Source of the DNA: Clavaria fumosa
Taxonomy: Eukaryota; Basidiomycota; Agaricomycetes; Agaricales; Clavariaceae
Length of the DNA stretch: 64,000 nucleotides
Direction of reading: 5' to 3'
Assembly: GCA_951802425.1 (NCBI GenBank)
Contig: OX637802.1
Coordinates: 1,612,001 to 1,676,000 of the forward strand
Numbering within the stretch: the stretch's first letter is position 1; each line of letters starts with the position of its first letter. The notes beneath the pieces are model-generated. The model was not told where the DNA came from. It did no database searches and saw nothing but the letters and a program-made list of their open reading frames with translations. The translations under genes and the position numbers were made by a program. Shown here in pieces: positions 22,941 through 33,123 of this stretch.

Positions 22941-23817
22941 ATGTCCCCAATCTTCGAATCTCTAGCCTCTTTCTTCCTCAAACGCGGCGGTCGTCTGGTC
23001 TACCTTGCCATCCCAATCGTCACCATTATATTCCTTTTTAGCCCGCCGTGGGAGCTATCTCCCGCCATTCGAGACGCTGCCGCCCTTCGACCCGTACCAG
23101 CGCTTTTATCAGCCACCGTCGTGCGTCTGAACAGCGACCCAAAACGCGACGTCCCAGAGATATTCGGCCTGCTATATTTCGTCACGCGGCCAGAACTCCA
23201 AGGCTTGCGCTTGTCTTCCGTCGACTCCACCCAACCCTTTAATCTCGACTTGCACGCGGGCGGTCTCGCGGAAAACGGCGAGGGTTGGCGCGACAATGTC
23301 CGCGATCTGAATAGCGAGTTCCCCGTCGTCGTCTTCAGCAAGGCATGTACTCGTTGATCTTTTTTTTTTTTTTGCGTTTCTCGATCGTTGGTCACTTATA
23401 TGATGTGCAAGATGTAGACTTATTGCCAGTATGTGCCTTAGTCTTTTTTTAGTCCTTCTGCGTGACCCCAGCGGTGGTCGCTAGATTCTCTCTGCAACTG
23501 AAGCATTTGCTTCAAATATACGACCTCCAACCTCCCCCAAAAATAATCGAGGTCGACCTACGCGGTACTTACGGAACGGTTATGAACCTCCCACCGTCCC
23601 TTACTCATGCACGTTTCCGCGCGTAGATGACGGCCATATCCTCAAGGGGATCCTCACCCGACTCACGGGACGCGGCACGTTTCCGAACGTCCTCGTCCGT
23701 GGCGTGTCCATTGGCGGTTTCGACGACATTCACGCGTTTCACGAAGAAGGGTCATTGAAAAGAATATTTGAGGATGCAGGCGTCCAGATAATGGGCAACG
23801 TGCTGCCGAATCTATAG
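22941..23817 (+). CDS. Membrane-anchored glutaredoxin-like protein with interrupted active site
   Basis: Three exons (22941-23342, 23453-23564, 23627-23817); 234 residues. An N-terminal hydrophobic anchor at about residues 18-36 (LVYLAIPIVTIIFLF) recalls yeast Grx6/Grx7 of the ER/Golgi. The glutaredoxin fold is recognised from FPVVVFSK, LQPPPKIIEVDLR, HILKGILTRLTGRGTFPNVL and the GSH-binding SIGGFDDIHAFH. The expected CxxS/C site reads SFC-VTPAVVA-RFSLQLKHLL. Removing the seven residues encoded at 23462-23482 would give CRFS in perfect register. The first intron uses a GC donor (GCATGT...TAG). Thioltransferase activity is therefore uncertain. Confidence 0.75.
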
Positions 23818-24062
23818 ATTATTTCTATCCTGGAGGACCATCCCTACTACGAAACTCGGCGTACATAACATGTAGAGCGAAAAAGATACTTGTGGTATGC
23901 CAACCCGGAAAACAAACTAGAAGGTATCGCATAGTGTCATACCAAGGAGATGAAAGCACTATGTGCGGGAGTCGCAGCGACCATTGATTCCAAAAGACAA
24001 GAGTCAAAGTCCTCGAAAGAAGGAGACGAATGCAACCGTATCTCCACCCCCCCCCCTTTCGT

Positions 24063-24314
24063 TCACTCCGGCTCGTTCTGCACGACGAGCAGCCCGTGTG
24101 CTTTTCCGTCGTCGGGCGTGCTCGCCCTGGACGGCGTGGACATGACCACCGCCCCACGCGACCCGGGCAACGTCGAAAACGACACAGACACAGCCCCCCC
24201 ATTCTTCTCGCCAGCGCCGCCCCCGTGGCCGCGCCAGCCCGCCGGCCCAGGCGCAGTCGCGCCGGACACGCTGTCCTCCGCGCCCGCATCATCCGTCGTC
24301 GTCGTCGTCCCATC

Positions 24315-24345
<31 letters not shown>

Positions 24346-25462
24346 GCCGCCACAGCAGCCGCGTGCATCAGCGTGCCGAGCGCGTACGGCCCGTCGGGGC
24401 ACGTGGTGGTGCTCGTCTTCCGCACGAGCACGAGCGGCGTCCGCCGGATGCGCTCGTGGTGCGCCGCGATGATCTGCGCCCCCCGCGACGGGTGGTGGCG
24501 CCGGTAGCACCACGCGCCCGAGGCGACGAGCGCGCACAGCAGCGCCAGAATGCCGATGCTGGCGCCGACGGCGGCTCCGCTGCAGCCCAGAGACGTCAGC
24601 GACGAAAAAATGCAAGGGGGGGAAGGATCGAGTCTCTCACACGTTGGATAGAACGGCTCGTCTACTAGGAGAGTTGACGCTCTGCGTCGGGCCGGGCCTG
24701 CCCACGCTCTGACGAGACAGTGTGGACATGACCGGTACCGGCACCGTCGACGACAGCGGAGGGGCAGAGGACGTCACAGGAGAGGCGGCATGGCGCCACA
24801 GGACGTCGACCCTGTCCACATCGACGACGCCGCCGAGCACCTGCAGCGTGAAGCGGTGCTCCCGCGTCTGGTCGAGGCCCGTGCGGAAGTAGAGCAGCGT
24901 CTGCCGCTGTTCCGTCCAGTCGGAGCTGGGGAGGAGCGCGGCGCTGAGGTTGCTGGGCTGCTGCTGGTCGAGCGTGACGGACATGAGCCCGCCCCCTGGA
25001 GACAGCGTCGCGTAGAAGTAGATCGCTTCGCCTGTTCGTGAGGCGTATGAGGAAGGGGGGTGTGCAGGCTGATGCAAGGCAAGAAATACAAACCCATGAA
25101 TGTCAGCGAGGCGCTAGCGCCTACCAGGTTCGTAGCAGTGGCCGTTAGGTTATAGTAGCCCAACCTATCAGCAGCACTCATCTGGTTCGCGACTTGCCAC
25201 CTGCAATGAATGCGGCGAGACACAGCGGGGGGTCAGCCTTATAAAAGCCTTTCTTGTTCGGACCGCGGAAGGGATGATGGCGGCCGAGAATGAAGTGTTT
25301 TTTTTACCATGAGGGTTCGACCCCCGTCTGGGTCCCGTTACACCACGATGGGCAGACTTGGGGCGTGTAGGCCCACCGCGGCGAGGTATCGTCGATGGTG
25401 ATGTTGTGCGTAACGCATGTCGGGAGCAGCAGTACGACACAGAGGGCTAGTAATCGGAGCAT
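24063..25462 (-). CDS. Single-pass membrane protein with signal peptide, unknown function
   Basis: Four exons (25462-25308, 25200-25094, 25031-24641, 24579-24063) encode 389 residues. A cleavable signal peptide (MLRLLALCVVLLLPTCVT) precedes a luminal domain opening with HNITIDDTSPRWAYTP. That domain continues with EAIYFYATLSPGGGLMSVTL and HRFTLQVLGG, a beta-rich, lectin-like pattern common in basidiomycete surface proteins. A S/P-rich stalk follows, then a transmembrane helix (IGILALLCALVASGAWCY) and a cytosolic tail with an eight-glutamine run. The exon 3 donor is set at GT-GTGAGA (24640), because only that frame gives the helix. The family is widespread in Agaricomycetes but has no assigned function. 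Confidence 0.75.
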
Positions 25463-25747
25463 TTGGGCCGGTGAGGTTTTGAATTGAGCGACCTCAGAAA
25501 GAAATACGGGACGTCCACCGGGTCATAAGTCCCGGCGGTAGTCCGCCACGGGTTTCGACAGCGACACCGTAGCCGCCCCCTTCTCCCCCACCTGCCCACG
25601 GGAGGATTCAGAAGGACGACAGCTGCCGAACATGACCCAAAAGCCACTTCAGAAGATCACGTGGTACTTGATTTTTGATTTACATTACCTCCCAACGATC
25701 CAACTAGGAGCGGTTACACGCGACGACGAGGAGATAAGATGCAATGT

Positions 25748-27498
25748 TCAGGCTCTGGCCGCCACCTCCAGACACTTGCGCAGCCCAAGTCTGGTCTGTC
25801 CCACACCCCACGACGCGTCTTCATCTCCGCCCCAGTTCTCGTCCCCCGCACTGACCTTCTCATTTTTGCTCTGCTGCAGGTCTGTCCTTGTGGTTGCCTG
25901 AGCGCGGCGAAAGAAGGGCGCGACGCAGACTTGGCCAATCGCCACGAACAGATCCTCCAGAATCCAGGTGAGGCGTGGGCCAGTGAGCTCGATAGCGGGC
26001 TCGGCGTTCATTTCGAGCAGCATGACTTGCAGCTGTCGTGTCTGCCGTGTAGAAGAGTGTGCAACGAGGAAGTCGACACCATACAGCTCAAACGCGTTCG
26101 GCACGGGCTAATTATGACGAGAAATCAGGTAAAGGAGTTTTACAGGCCTGATGGAATTGATAGGATCCCCCCTCACCTGAAAATGGACTGGATTTTCAAG
26201 CGCAGCTTTGAATGTCTCGCCAAGGATATCAGACATCTGTTGGACGATATCTGCCACGTCGTCGCGCGAGAGAGTCCAGCCGCCATCATTGGGTGCCGAC
26301 AGGACGTCGCAGCCAACAAGCTCATCGAGTAGACGGACGCCCTCCTCGCCTCGGTGCGTCTGGAGGGACGTGTTGGTAAGGTGGGGCGTCAGGTCGATCT
26401 CCTCCCCTTCGGCATCGGCGGTGTCTGGGGGCAGGGCATACGGCACCGCTGCAAAAAGTGCAAGGATCTTCGTATAGAGGTATACGGTTAGCGCGCCTGA
26501 TGCCACGCAGTATGCTCTCAGGTGAAACTGTTTAAGTGGGGCAACAAATGATCAGGTTGTTGGGACGTTGGTTTGGAGTAAGGTGGCTGGGGCTGACTTT
26601 GTGGCCTGTAAGTTTGGCTCTCGGAAGCGAGGGGCTACTTCCATCTAGCGGGATTTGGGCAGGATCGAGTAGAAGAGGTGTTGAGATATACTCCTAGCGT
26701 CGGCCGAACAATGAGCGAACATGGTGTACCTGATACCAAACATCTCACCTGGACGACGAAATGACGCAGCTGGGACGTGATCACCGCTGTCGCGTGCGGC
26801 CGGGGTCGTCCGCCATCATTCCCATCGTCGTCTTCGTCCTCGTCCTCGTCCTCGTCGTCTTCGGCTTCGTCGAACCGCTCAAAGATGCGGCGCAGGCCGT
26901 CCTTGGTGCGGAACATGCGCAAGCCCATGCCGCGGTCAGCCATGCCTGGCTTGAGCAGCCACCAGCGGGGTTCCTCCACATCTTTGTCTTCGGAGAGCGA
27001 AAGGGCGCGCCCGAGATCCCAAAGCTCGTCGCACCACAGCTCGTCGAGGTCGTCCGCGCACGATACGTCCACGTCCCATGTCTCAGGTATGGCGTCGTGC
27101 AGCACACGCGCCTTGTCCTCTTCTCCATCGGTGCCGCACTCTGTCGACACGGCGGGGCGAAGGGGGTGCTTGACGAGGTAGGACCGCAGACAGCGCGCGA
27201 GGAAGTGCTTGCGGATGAGGGCCTTGCGAAAGGTGTAGCTCGACGCTAGGACGGTGTACTCGCCGTTGTCGCCTCGTCGAGCGTGATGCGTCAGCTCGTG
27301 ATCGAGGGCGTCGTACGTCGCCCATTGGAGCACAAAGCGTGGGCGGGGGGAAGTGCTCGCGCTGTCAATGTCGTTGGCGACATCGCTAGCATCGGTAACG
27401 TCGACGCCGATGTGCTTGAGAGCGTTGCAGACGAGTCTGTGGGTGAGTGGCGCGGATGGCCAGGACACGACGGTGCGGATGATGGGTGCTGTGCTCAT
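25748..27498 (-). CDS. Tubulin-tyrosine-ligase-like protein (TTL domain)
   Basis: Four exons (27498-26749, 26693-26598, 26527-26177, 26107-25748) give 518 residues. TTL-family proteins are ATP-grasp ligases; the fungal relative is yeast Pby1. Family segments are YTFRKALIRKHFLARCL, WWLLKPGMADRGMGLRMF (nucleotide-binding lysine), GHKFHLRAYCVASGALTVYL, NTSLQTHRGEEGVRLLDEL, and the metal-site region PNAFELYGVDFLV and LLEMNAEPAIELTG. An acidic loop (EDDEDEDEDEDDD) interrupts the middle of the domain. The ATG at 27498 is chosen over an upstream TTG. Whether tubulin is the substrate is unknown. Confidence 0.83.
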
Positions 27499-27608
27499 CG
27501 TCGTGTGGGTGTGGTCAATGTCGAGCACCAACCATGCTATACACAGAAATTATATTGCGGTCTCAACGGCCTCAACGACCTCAACGACTCCAACGGTCTC
27601 AAAGGTCC

Positions 27609-28254
27609 TCACTGTGCACGCCCCGAAGCCGCCAATCCCAGCGCGTCCAACACCTCCCGCAGCTGCATCTCCGTTGAGTCCTGCACGCGCACCCTCACCA
27701 CGGACCCTTCCGTGAGCTCAGCGGGCTCCTCGAGGGTGGCAAGCTGCCCGTCCAGCATCGCCGCACGCATGAAATGACCGCCCTGCCTCTCGCGCGCGTA
27801 CAGCCGGTCTAACAGCGTCGCGCGGTCGCCGTGCATGTACACGAAGCGGATGTCAGTGCTCGTCTGCGGCTGAGGCTGGCCCTCATCAGGGACAGGGGCC
27901 CCACGCAGGAGGGCCCTGTAGCTCGCTTTGAGCGTCGAGCATGCGACCACCACCATCTTATCCTCGCCAGCACCAGCGCTGGCAGCCTGCTCGTACGCCC
28001 GTACTTCGTCCCGTACGCGCTGGAGCCACGGCCACCGCTGTGCGTCGTTGAGGGCGACACCTGCACGCATGAGCTGTACGTTCTCGGGAGGGTGCAGGTC
28101 GTCTGCGTCGATAAATGCTGCACCAGGCACCGCTGACGCTAACGCGCAGCCTAGGGTTGACTTGCCGCAACCTGACACGCCCTGAAGTTGGCGTCGTCAT
28201 CCTCCGCCTCAGATGTGGAGGCTGACAGTACTGTACCATGACTATGATGATCAT
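27609..28254 (-). CDS. Gluconokinase
   Basis: Two exons, 28254-28237 and 28181-27609; 196 residues. Gluconokinase phosphorylates gluconate to 6-phosphogluconate, feeding the pentose phosphate pathway. The start MIIIVMGVSGCGKSTLGCAL joins an 18-nt first exon to the P-loop (GVSGCGKST). FIDADDLHPPENVQLMRAG, PLxD-like ALNDAQRWPWL, VVACSTLKASYR, VYMHGDRATLLDRLYARERQ and GHFMRAAMLDGQLATLEEP are standard for this shikimate-kinase-like family. An AG acceptor at 28182 joins the exons in frame. It lies 110 bp upstream of the TTL-like gene on the same strand. Confidence 0.92.
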
Positions 28255-28476
28255 CCTGTGTTCGGTTGCGATAAAGTTTTAGTGTAAAAAAGGAAGTGTT
28301 CAAAATTTAACGTGGTATTCGTATTGTGGATCGTGTTGCGGAATATCGTGACATAGGTACACACCTATTTATTAATACCGTAACGTATGGTGGTCCGAGG
28401 TGAAAAGTGAAGCGTTGGGGCAATCCCCAAAGCACAAGCAAGCAGTATCCACGTCTATCAAGAAAAGTAGTTCAGT

Positions 28477-29324
28477 TTAATTCCTGCCCCTTTTCTTCTT
28501 GGCGTTGCCGACGACGGAACCAGCACGGAGAATGAGGGCCTTGAGTTCGCCGCTGTCGCGGAGGGTCTGAATGTCGCGAAGGGTGGACACGGGAACTGGC
28601 TGACCACCAATGAGCAAAATGGGAAGGGAGAGCGTGCCGGTGAGCCGCTTGAGGATGACCGGAAGGACATGGGCATCGGCTAGAAAGACATGAGATACTA
28701 ATGAGATACTAAAGCCACAGTCGACGGGAGAGCATTACAGCGTTGATCCACATCGAAAACGAGGGGCGGTGGCGACAGGTACATCTCCATTAGGATCTTC
28801 TTGAGTTCTCTGGAGAGCTGCGAATGGAGCTGTGGTCGATTAAGGGGTCAGAATCGGCCACAAGTAAAGGCGGCGTTACAAAATACCCTGCCGAACAAGA
28901 TGACGGGGTTGCCCTGCCACACTTCGTCGACGATGGTAGCGAGCTCCTGGTGTGCGCGAGGGCCCGCGTGGGTGTCAAAATCGAGCACGAGCTGTGGGTC
29001 GATGGGCTGTGCGGGGTCAACGAAAGCCGGGATGGCATTCTGCGGCAGCGCAGCAAGAAAACTGGAGATGGCCGCGAGTTCCTGGGCAGGGTCAAGTGTG
29101 AGCGGGGGATCTGGTGAGCGTGGTGCCGCTGGGTTGGGAAGCCTGGGGAGTTGGCGGCGCAAGGCGGCGTAGTGGAGGCTGGGCGCGTGTGAATGCCAGG
29201 GAAAGGGGGGTGGGTTATATGCGACGGGGAGCGGTGGAGGTGCGTGGAAACGGTGGAAGAGAATGAAGATGGTAGATAGCGTAGCAATAGAAGTGAAGAG
29301 CAGTCTGCGAGGCAATGGCGGCAT
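28477..29324 (-). CDS. Membrane-anchored glutaredoxin-like protein lacking the active-site cysteine
   Basis: Three exons (29324-28887, 28829-28739, 28679-28477); 243 residues. A basic N terminus and a hydrophobic anchor (LLFTSIATLSTIFILF) are followed by a proline-rich stretch. The glutaredoxin-like domain then begins with NPVILFGR, LHSQLSRELKKILMEMY, LSPPPLVFDVDQR, HVLPVILKRLTGTLSLPILL and IGGQPV. Where CPYS or CGFS is expected, the sequence is SQLS, so the nucleophilic cysteine is a serine. Other domain segments are intact, arguing against simple decay. It resembles the gene at 22941-23817 in layout and is probably a diverged paralogue (inference). Confidence 0.72.
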
Positions 29325-29478
29325 TGGTAAAGGAGAAGGGGAAGAAAGAGCTTAACAGGGGCGTGGTGAATGAGGCGGTCATGTGATGGCGTCTCCACTT
29401 TGACGCGATGCGAACTAATCTAATCTAATCTAAGGTTGTTGTGCCTGGCTGCAATTTGATGAAGGATTATGGTAAGTA
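29325..29478. other. Upstream region with TAATC repeats
   Basis: Three tandem copies of TAATC occur near 29415-29432, just before the transposon left end. Nothing else was seen. Confidence 0.5.
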
Positions 29479-30118
29479 CAGTACAATATATCATACTGCA
29501 TCACCGCATACTGTATCAGGTCCCATAATGTATCGGTTTTGACCTTGAACGGACTTGGGCCAGTGGGGATATCCATATTTTGTGGATAATGAATATTGTA
29601 TCAGGCTGATGGTCTGTTTATACAGTATGGAATTCAAATACTAGCCCTAGGTATATTTGAAATATGAGAAGTTTTCACTGGCTGAACCCCCAGCATGTCT
29701 AAAACAGCTGACAGAAGTGTAAACCACACCAACCTGCTGCATATGCAAGTAAACCTGGTCCCAAAGGCCCCCAAGCCTGCACACACATTATGTAATTAAT
29801 ATGCGTTGTTCAAGTTTGTATCAACTGGTTACATAAGCAAACACACTTTGATGTCTTGTGAAAATTTTCAATCGATGGAGCAAGGTTCCCGGAGGTGCCA
29901 GAATCAGCGACAACCACTAATTACTACAGAAGGAGCTACAAACTATGAAGCAGGTGACATTGAGCAGTCTCTAGAGCAAATGCAACGGGGCTCAGGGTGT
30001 CACACTGTAGCAGGGTCACAGTGTCACAAAATGTGACGCCACACCCTATCGTATACCATGGCATACCGTATCGCCCTAGGGCTTGGCCAAATCATATACG
30101 TTATGATATATTGTACTG
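29479..30118. mobile_element. Second TA/CAGT-ended non-autonomous element
   Basis: 17-bp inverted termini (CAGTACAATATATCATA at 29479-29495, complement at 30102-30118) are each flanked by TA (29477-29478 and 30119-30120). Size is 640 bp. Like the element at 19997-20774, it has CAGT ends, ACCGTAT motifs inside the right end, and a GTCACA-AAA-TGTGAC hairpin (30023-30037). An ATGTCTAAA lies at about the same distance from the left end as the ATG of the HTH fragment there. No intact coding frame is present. Confidence 0.75.
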
Positions 30119-30120
30119 TA

Positions 30121-30672
30121 ATGAGATATCATTGCAGTCAACAATTGGTTTGTTCAACCGGCAACACTAGATGTGAGTGATATAAAGCAAAGAATTCTAC
30201 CATTACATAATCAAGTGTGACCCAAGTCACACTGTGTCTTGCTTATGTAAGCAATCCACAAAGCACATCAATGCAAGCTTTAATGCTTGTGGAATACTTG
30301 TGTAAGTGGGTACTTACACTCCTCCATGGATGCCAAATACATCACCCTCAGCTGTTAGAGTGACAGATGTTGATCTAGGTGTTTTGACACCTATAGGGAG
30401 AGGAAGGACAAGGCCTGGAGGCACTGGAGTCCAGTAGAAGTCACTGTATTAGCAATAGTAAAGAGATAAGTGAAGTACATGGGTAGTTACTCACCTGGAG
30501 TCCAGTAGAAGTCACTAAGGAGGCTGAGACTGGAGTCCAGGGCGAAGTTTTTATGCTTAGTCAGCAAGGAAAGATTATGTAATGACTCAGGACAGGATGA
30601 AGTGAGTCCTGCCAGTGGGTCATTTCTACATTGTGGCCTAGGGAGATATGAGATCATACCCTTAACATCAGC
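30121..30672. other. Degenerate repeat region
   Basis: A direct repeat, GGAGTCCAGTAGAAGTCACT, occurs at about 30426 and 30497, with a partial third copy near 30530. A minus-strand frame here encodes a short proline-rich peptide I cannot identify. The sequence is probably transposon debris. Confidence 0.4.
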
Positions 30673-31221
30673 TTGTGCATACAGATGGGCATCGCTCTTC
30701 ACTCCTCCCTGTTGCATCTTCAGACAAGCGTGCCTCTCCCCCTCCTGATCAGATGCAACAATGGCAACAAAGGGGTGATCTCGATTGCCAGCCACACCAG
30801 CCACCACTCACATGCAAAACACATAGACATCAAGTATCACTTCATTCGGTCCCACATTGCAGACAACAGCTTCAATGTCCTCCATGTACCTTCCAAAGAC
30901 AACTGCGCCAACCTCCTCACAAAACCACTGCCTCCTGACACGCATTCCTGTCTCCTACTGGCACTGTCACTAGAGACATGTTGAGGGGGCATGTTGCATT
31001 GAGGTCTTCCCTCCTTTTTGTATCAGACACCTTTCATGTTCTCCTTCTTTTCATTGGCTACCTCTGTCTCACAACACACCTCTTGTTCCATTCCAGTTTG
31101 GACTGACATCATCAGCACCTCTCCCTCTCTTTTCATCAGTCTCTTAGTAGATTACAGATGATGTCACAGACAGAATGACATGTACATAAGTAGGAAAGTC
31201 AGGACTAGAATACACAGTTCA
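30673..31221 (+). mobile_element. Truncated Ty1/copia relic: RNase H end plus one LTR
   Basis: The frame ending at 30984 contains the copia RNase H tail: HAKHIDIKYHFIRSHIADNS, VLHVPSKDNCANLLTKPLPP. A purine tract, TTGAGGGGGCA, precedes TGTTGC at 30992, where the LTR should begin. The LTR appears to run to about 31221 (ending ACACAGTTCA), about 230 bp. No 5' LTR, gag or reverse transcriptase remains. The sequence differs from the intact copia at 35569-41640, so it is another family. Confidence 0.75.
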
Positions 31222-32778
31222 TTCCCCTCTCCATCTCGCCACAGAAGTGATACCGAAGATCATCTCCGTCACTCCCTGCAAAGTGACTCTTGACTGATTA
31301 GGGTCGAGCTCAAAGTCTGGGAAATTGAAGGACGGCGCATCCACGTGGTATATTATGAGTTCCCAATCGATTCTTCTGAAACCCCGCCATCGAAAGGTGA
31401 TCGACCCTTCTGTATCCAGCAGTATATTCTGTGATAGCTTGCGCCAGGACCCATTGTGACCATCCACACGGCGCGATACAATTTCCCAACCCACAACCAG
31501 GCGATCGGATGCGGGAGTCGAGTACGTCAGGGTCCCTTCACGCTGAAAGAGCGTGAATGCAGGTGGCGATCTCAAACGCTGACTCGTCGATTCAATCTCG
31601 ATGGTTGGAGCAAATCGGTACGAGGGATATCCGTACATCCATTGTTGCAAATTTTTTGAGGCAACAATTCGGTCCCGAGGCTGAGTGGACACCCGCGCGT
31701 AGACATCCGTGATGAAGCGATACTGTTGGTGGAGAGTTTTCAATTCCTTAAGAAGGTCCTCTGCATGTTCGAAGAAGCCTTGTCGCCTGACGGCATCCAT
31801 CGTCAATGTCTCCTGTCGTGCTTCAACATCCCGGCAGAGATTCTCCATGTTATTCCGTATTGATGAGGTGCGTTCATGGCTCGGGCAGCTCCCCGCAAGC
31901 ACAGTGATCCTACCCAAGAGATCATGTAGACGGCGGATCTCCACGAACACGTCGGGTTGAATATGGACGGATCGCGGAATGTCGAAGTTTAGGGTGGAAT
32001 AATGATGAAGGCGCGCATAGCGGTAGGTGCCCACTTCGTGGTCCTTGAACCACGAGAGTGCTGCGACGACCTCCGAAGGATTCAAAGGTGTGGAAGGAGG
32101 CTGGTCGCCTACATATCCCTGCATCTCAACCTCAACTGCGACCGTGATGCTCGCATCTACTGCAGCACGAGACCACTCAGCAGACCCTTCCGCGGTGAAC
32201 CATTCGTATAATCTGTTTTGCATTTTGGAAGAAAATGACGTGAGGGACAATATGTCGTTTGAAGAATATGTGAGGAGAGCTGTGAACATTGAACTGCGTT
32301 GTCCACCAGCTACAAAATAGTCTCCGTATCGTGTGCGAAATTGACTCGGCGACGTTTTGGCAAAGTCTATCGCGTCGGCCGCCATTTGGTACTCCTGAGC
32401 GAGGTCGAATGGTTCAAATGAGGCAGTGTAGACACCCAGAATCGAAAACGAGGTTGCAGAGACTTTCGCCTTGGACGTCATCTTGGCCGAGCCGCCAGCC
32501 GACAATCCGATGTGACCGATGTTGAGAGCTATGCCTCCACTGGCAGATATCTCTTCCTCCAGGTCAGACTCATTTCGAAGGAGTCGAAATGATTCACTGG
32601 ACCGCTTGATCTGGCTGTTTCTGACCTCGAAGGGTTCCACCGCTGATTTCGCTAGGGACCCCGTTAATGCATCAACACCGTTTCCGTGTCCGATGGTGAA
32701 GCCATCCTGCCAGGGGATGCTCTGAATGTAGGCAGGAAGCGAGCTTGTCTCGTTGCCGTTTTCCGGCGCCTTCTCCAT
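31219..32778 (-). CDS. MACPF/perforin-like protein, intronless
   Basis: An uninterrupted 519-residue frame, unusual among intron-rich neighbours. Residues 108-165 (SATSFSILGVYTASFEPF, then PSQFRTRYGDYFVAGGQRSS) fit the MACPF signature region, with YGDYF at 151-155 where perforins have YGTHY and a glycine-rich turn following. A glycine-rich segment (GLSAGGSAKM) precedes it, and beta-rich sequence fills the C-terminal half. No signal peptide is present. MACPF proteins can form membrane pores; whether this one does is unknown, and the family call is based on one motif region. The TGA stop coincides with the outer edge of the copia LTR. Confidence 0.5.
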   Translation of the reverse strand: MEKAPENGNETSSLPAYIQSIPWQDGFTIGHGNGVDALTGSLAKSAVEPFEVRNSQIKRSSESFRLLRNESDLEEEISASGGIALNIGHIGLSAGGSAKMTSKAKVSATSFSILGVYTASFEPFDLAQEYQMAADAIDFAKTSPSQFRTRYGDYFVAGGQRSSMFTALLTYSSNDILSLTSFSSKMQNRLYEWFTAEGSAEWSRAAVDASITVAVEVEMQGYVGDQPPSTPLNPSEVVAALSWFKDHEVGTYRYARLHHYSTLNFDIPRSVHIQPDVFVEIRRLHDLLGRITVLAGSCPSHERTSSIRNNMENLCRDVEARQETLTMDAVRRQGFFEHAEDLLKELKTLHQQYRFITDVYARVSTQPRDRIVASKNLQQWMYGYPSYRFAPTIEIESTSQRLRSPPAFTLFQREGTLTYSTPASDRLVVGWEIVSRRVDGHNGSWRKLSQNILLDTEGSITFRWRGFRRIDWELIIYHVDAPSFNFPDFELDPNQSRVTLQGVTEMIFGITSVARWRGE

Positions 32779-33123
32779 CTGGAGAACGTTGACATCAGAA
32801 TCGAAATGGTGGTATTCTCCTCAAGACATAAATTCTTACTGGCCAACCGAGCAGGCTACAGTGTTCGAGGATCGCAGGATTTGGTGCAGGTGAGGGCTCA
32901 GCGCTCAGCGCCCAGGCCTCTTGATGTACCTGTTGTGATCCCCCATGAAGCAATTCACTTCACGCCTATCACAATCAGCGCCCAGTTATTGTAATAGGCG
33001 AGGCTCAAGATCTCTTACTTTCGACTGAACTCTTCCTCAACGCTGGCTGACGCACTGACCACCGTTACTCTATTCAATCCCCGCCACCGTGCAGTTCAAT
33101 TCAACGTCCGGTGTTCAACAAAG
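32779..33123. other. Region upstream of the MACPF-like gene
   Basis: 345 bp with no coding signal recognised. It should hold the promoter of the minus-strand gene and the edge of the KDZ relic. Confidence 0.4.

Noticed and set aside
25305..25325. GGGTTCGACCCCC, resembling a tRNA T arm
   Set aside because: No acceptor or anticodon stems around it; it lies across the end of an exon of the membrane-protein gene.
26777..27181. Serine-rich plus-strand frame of 134 codons
   Set aside because: Antisense of the TTL-like gene's acidic stretch; composition is explained by the opposite strand.
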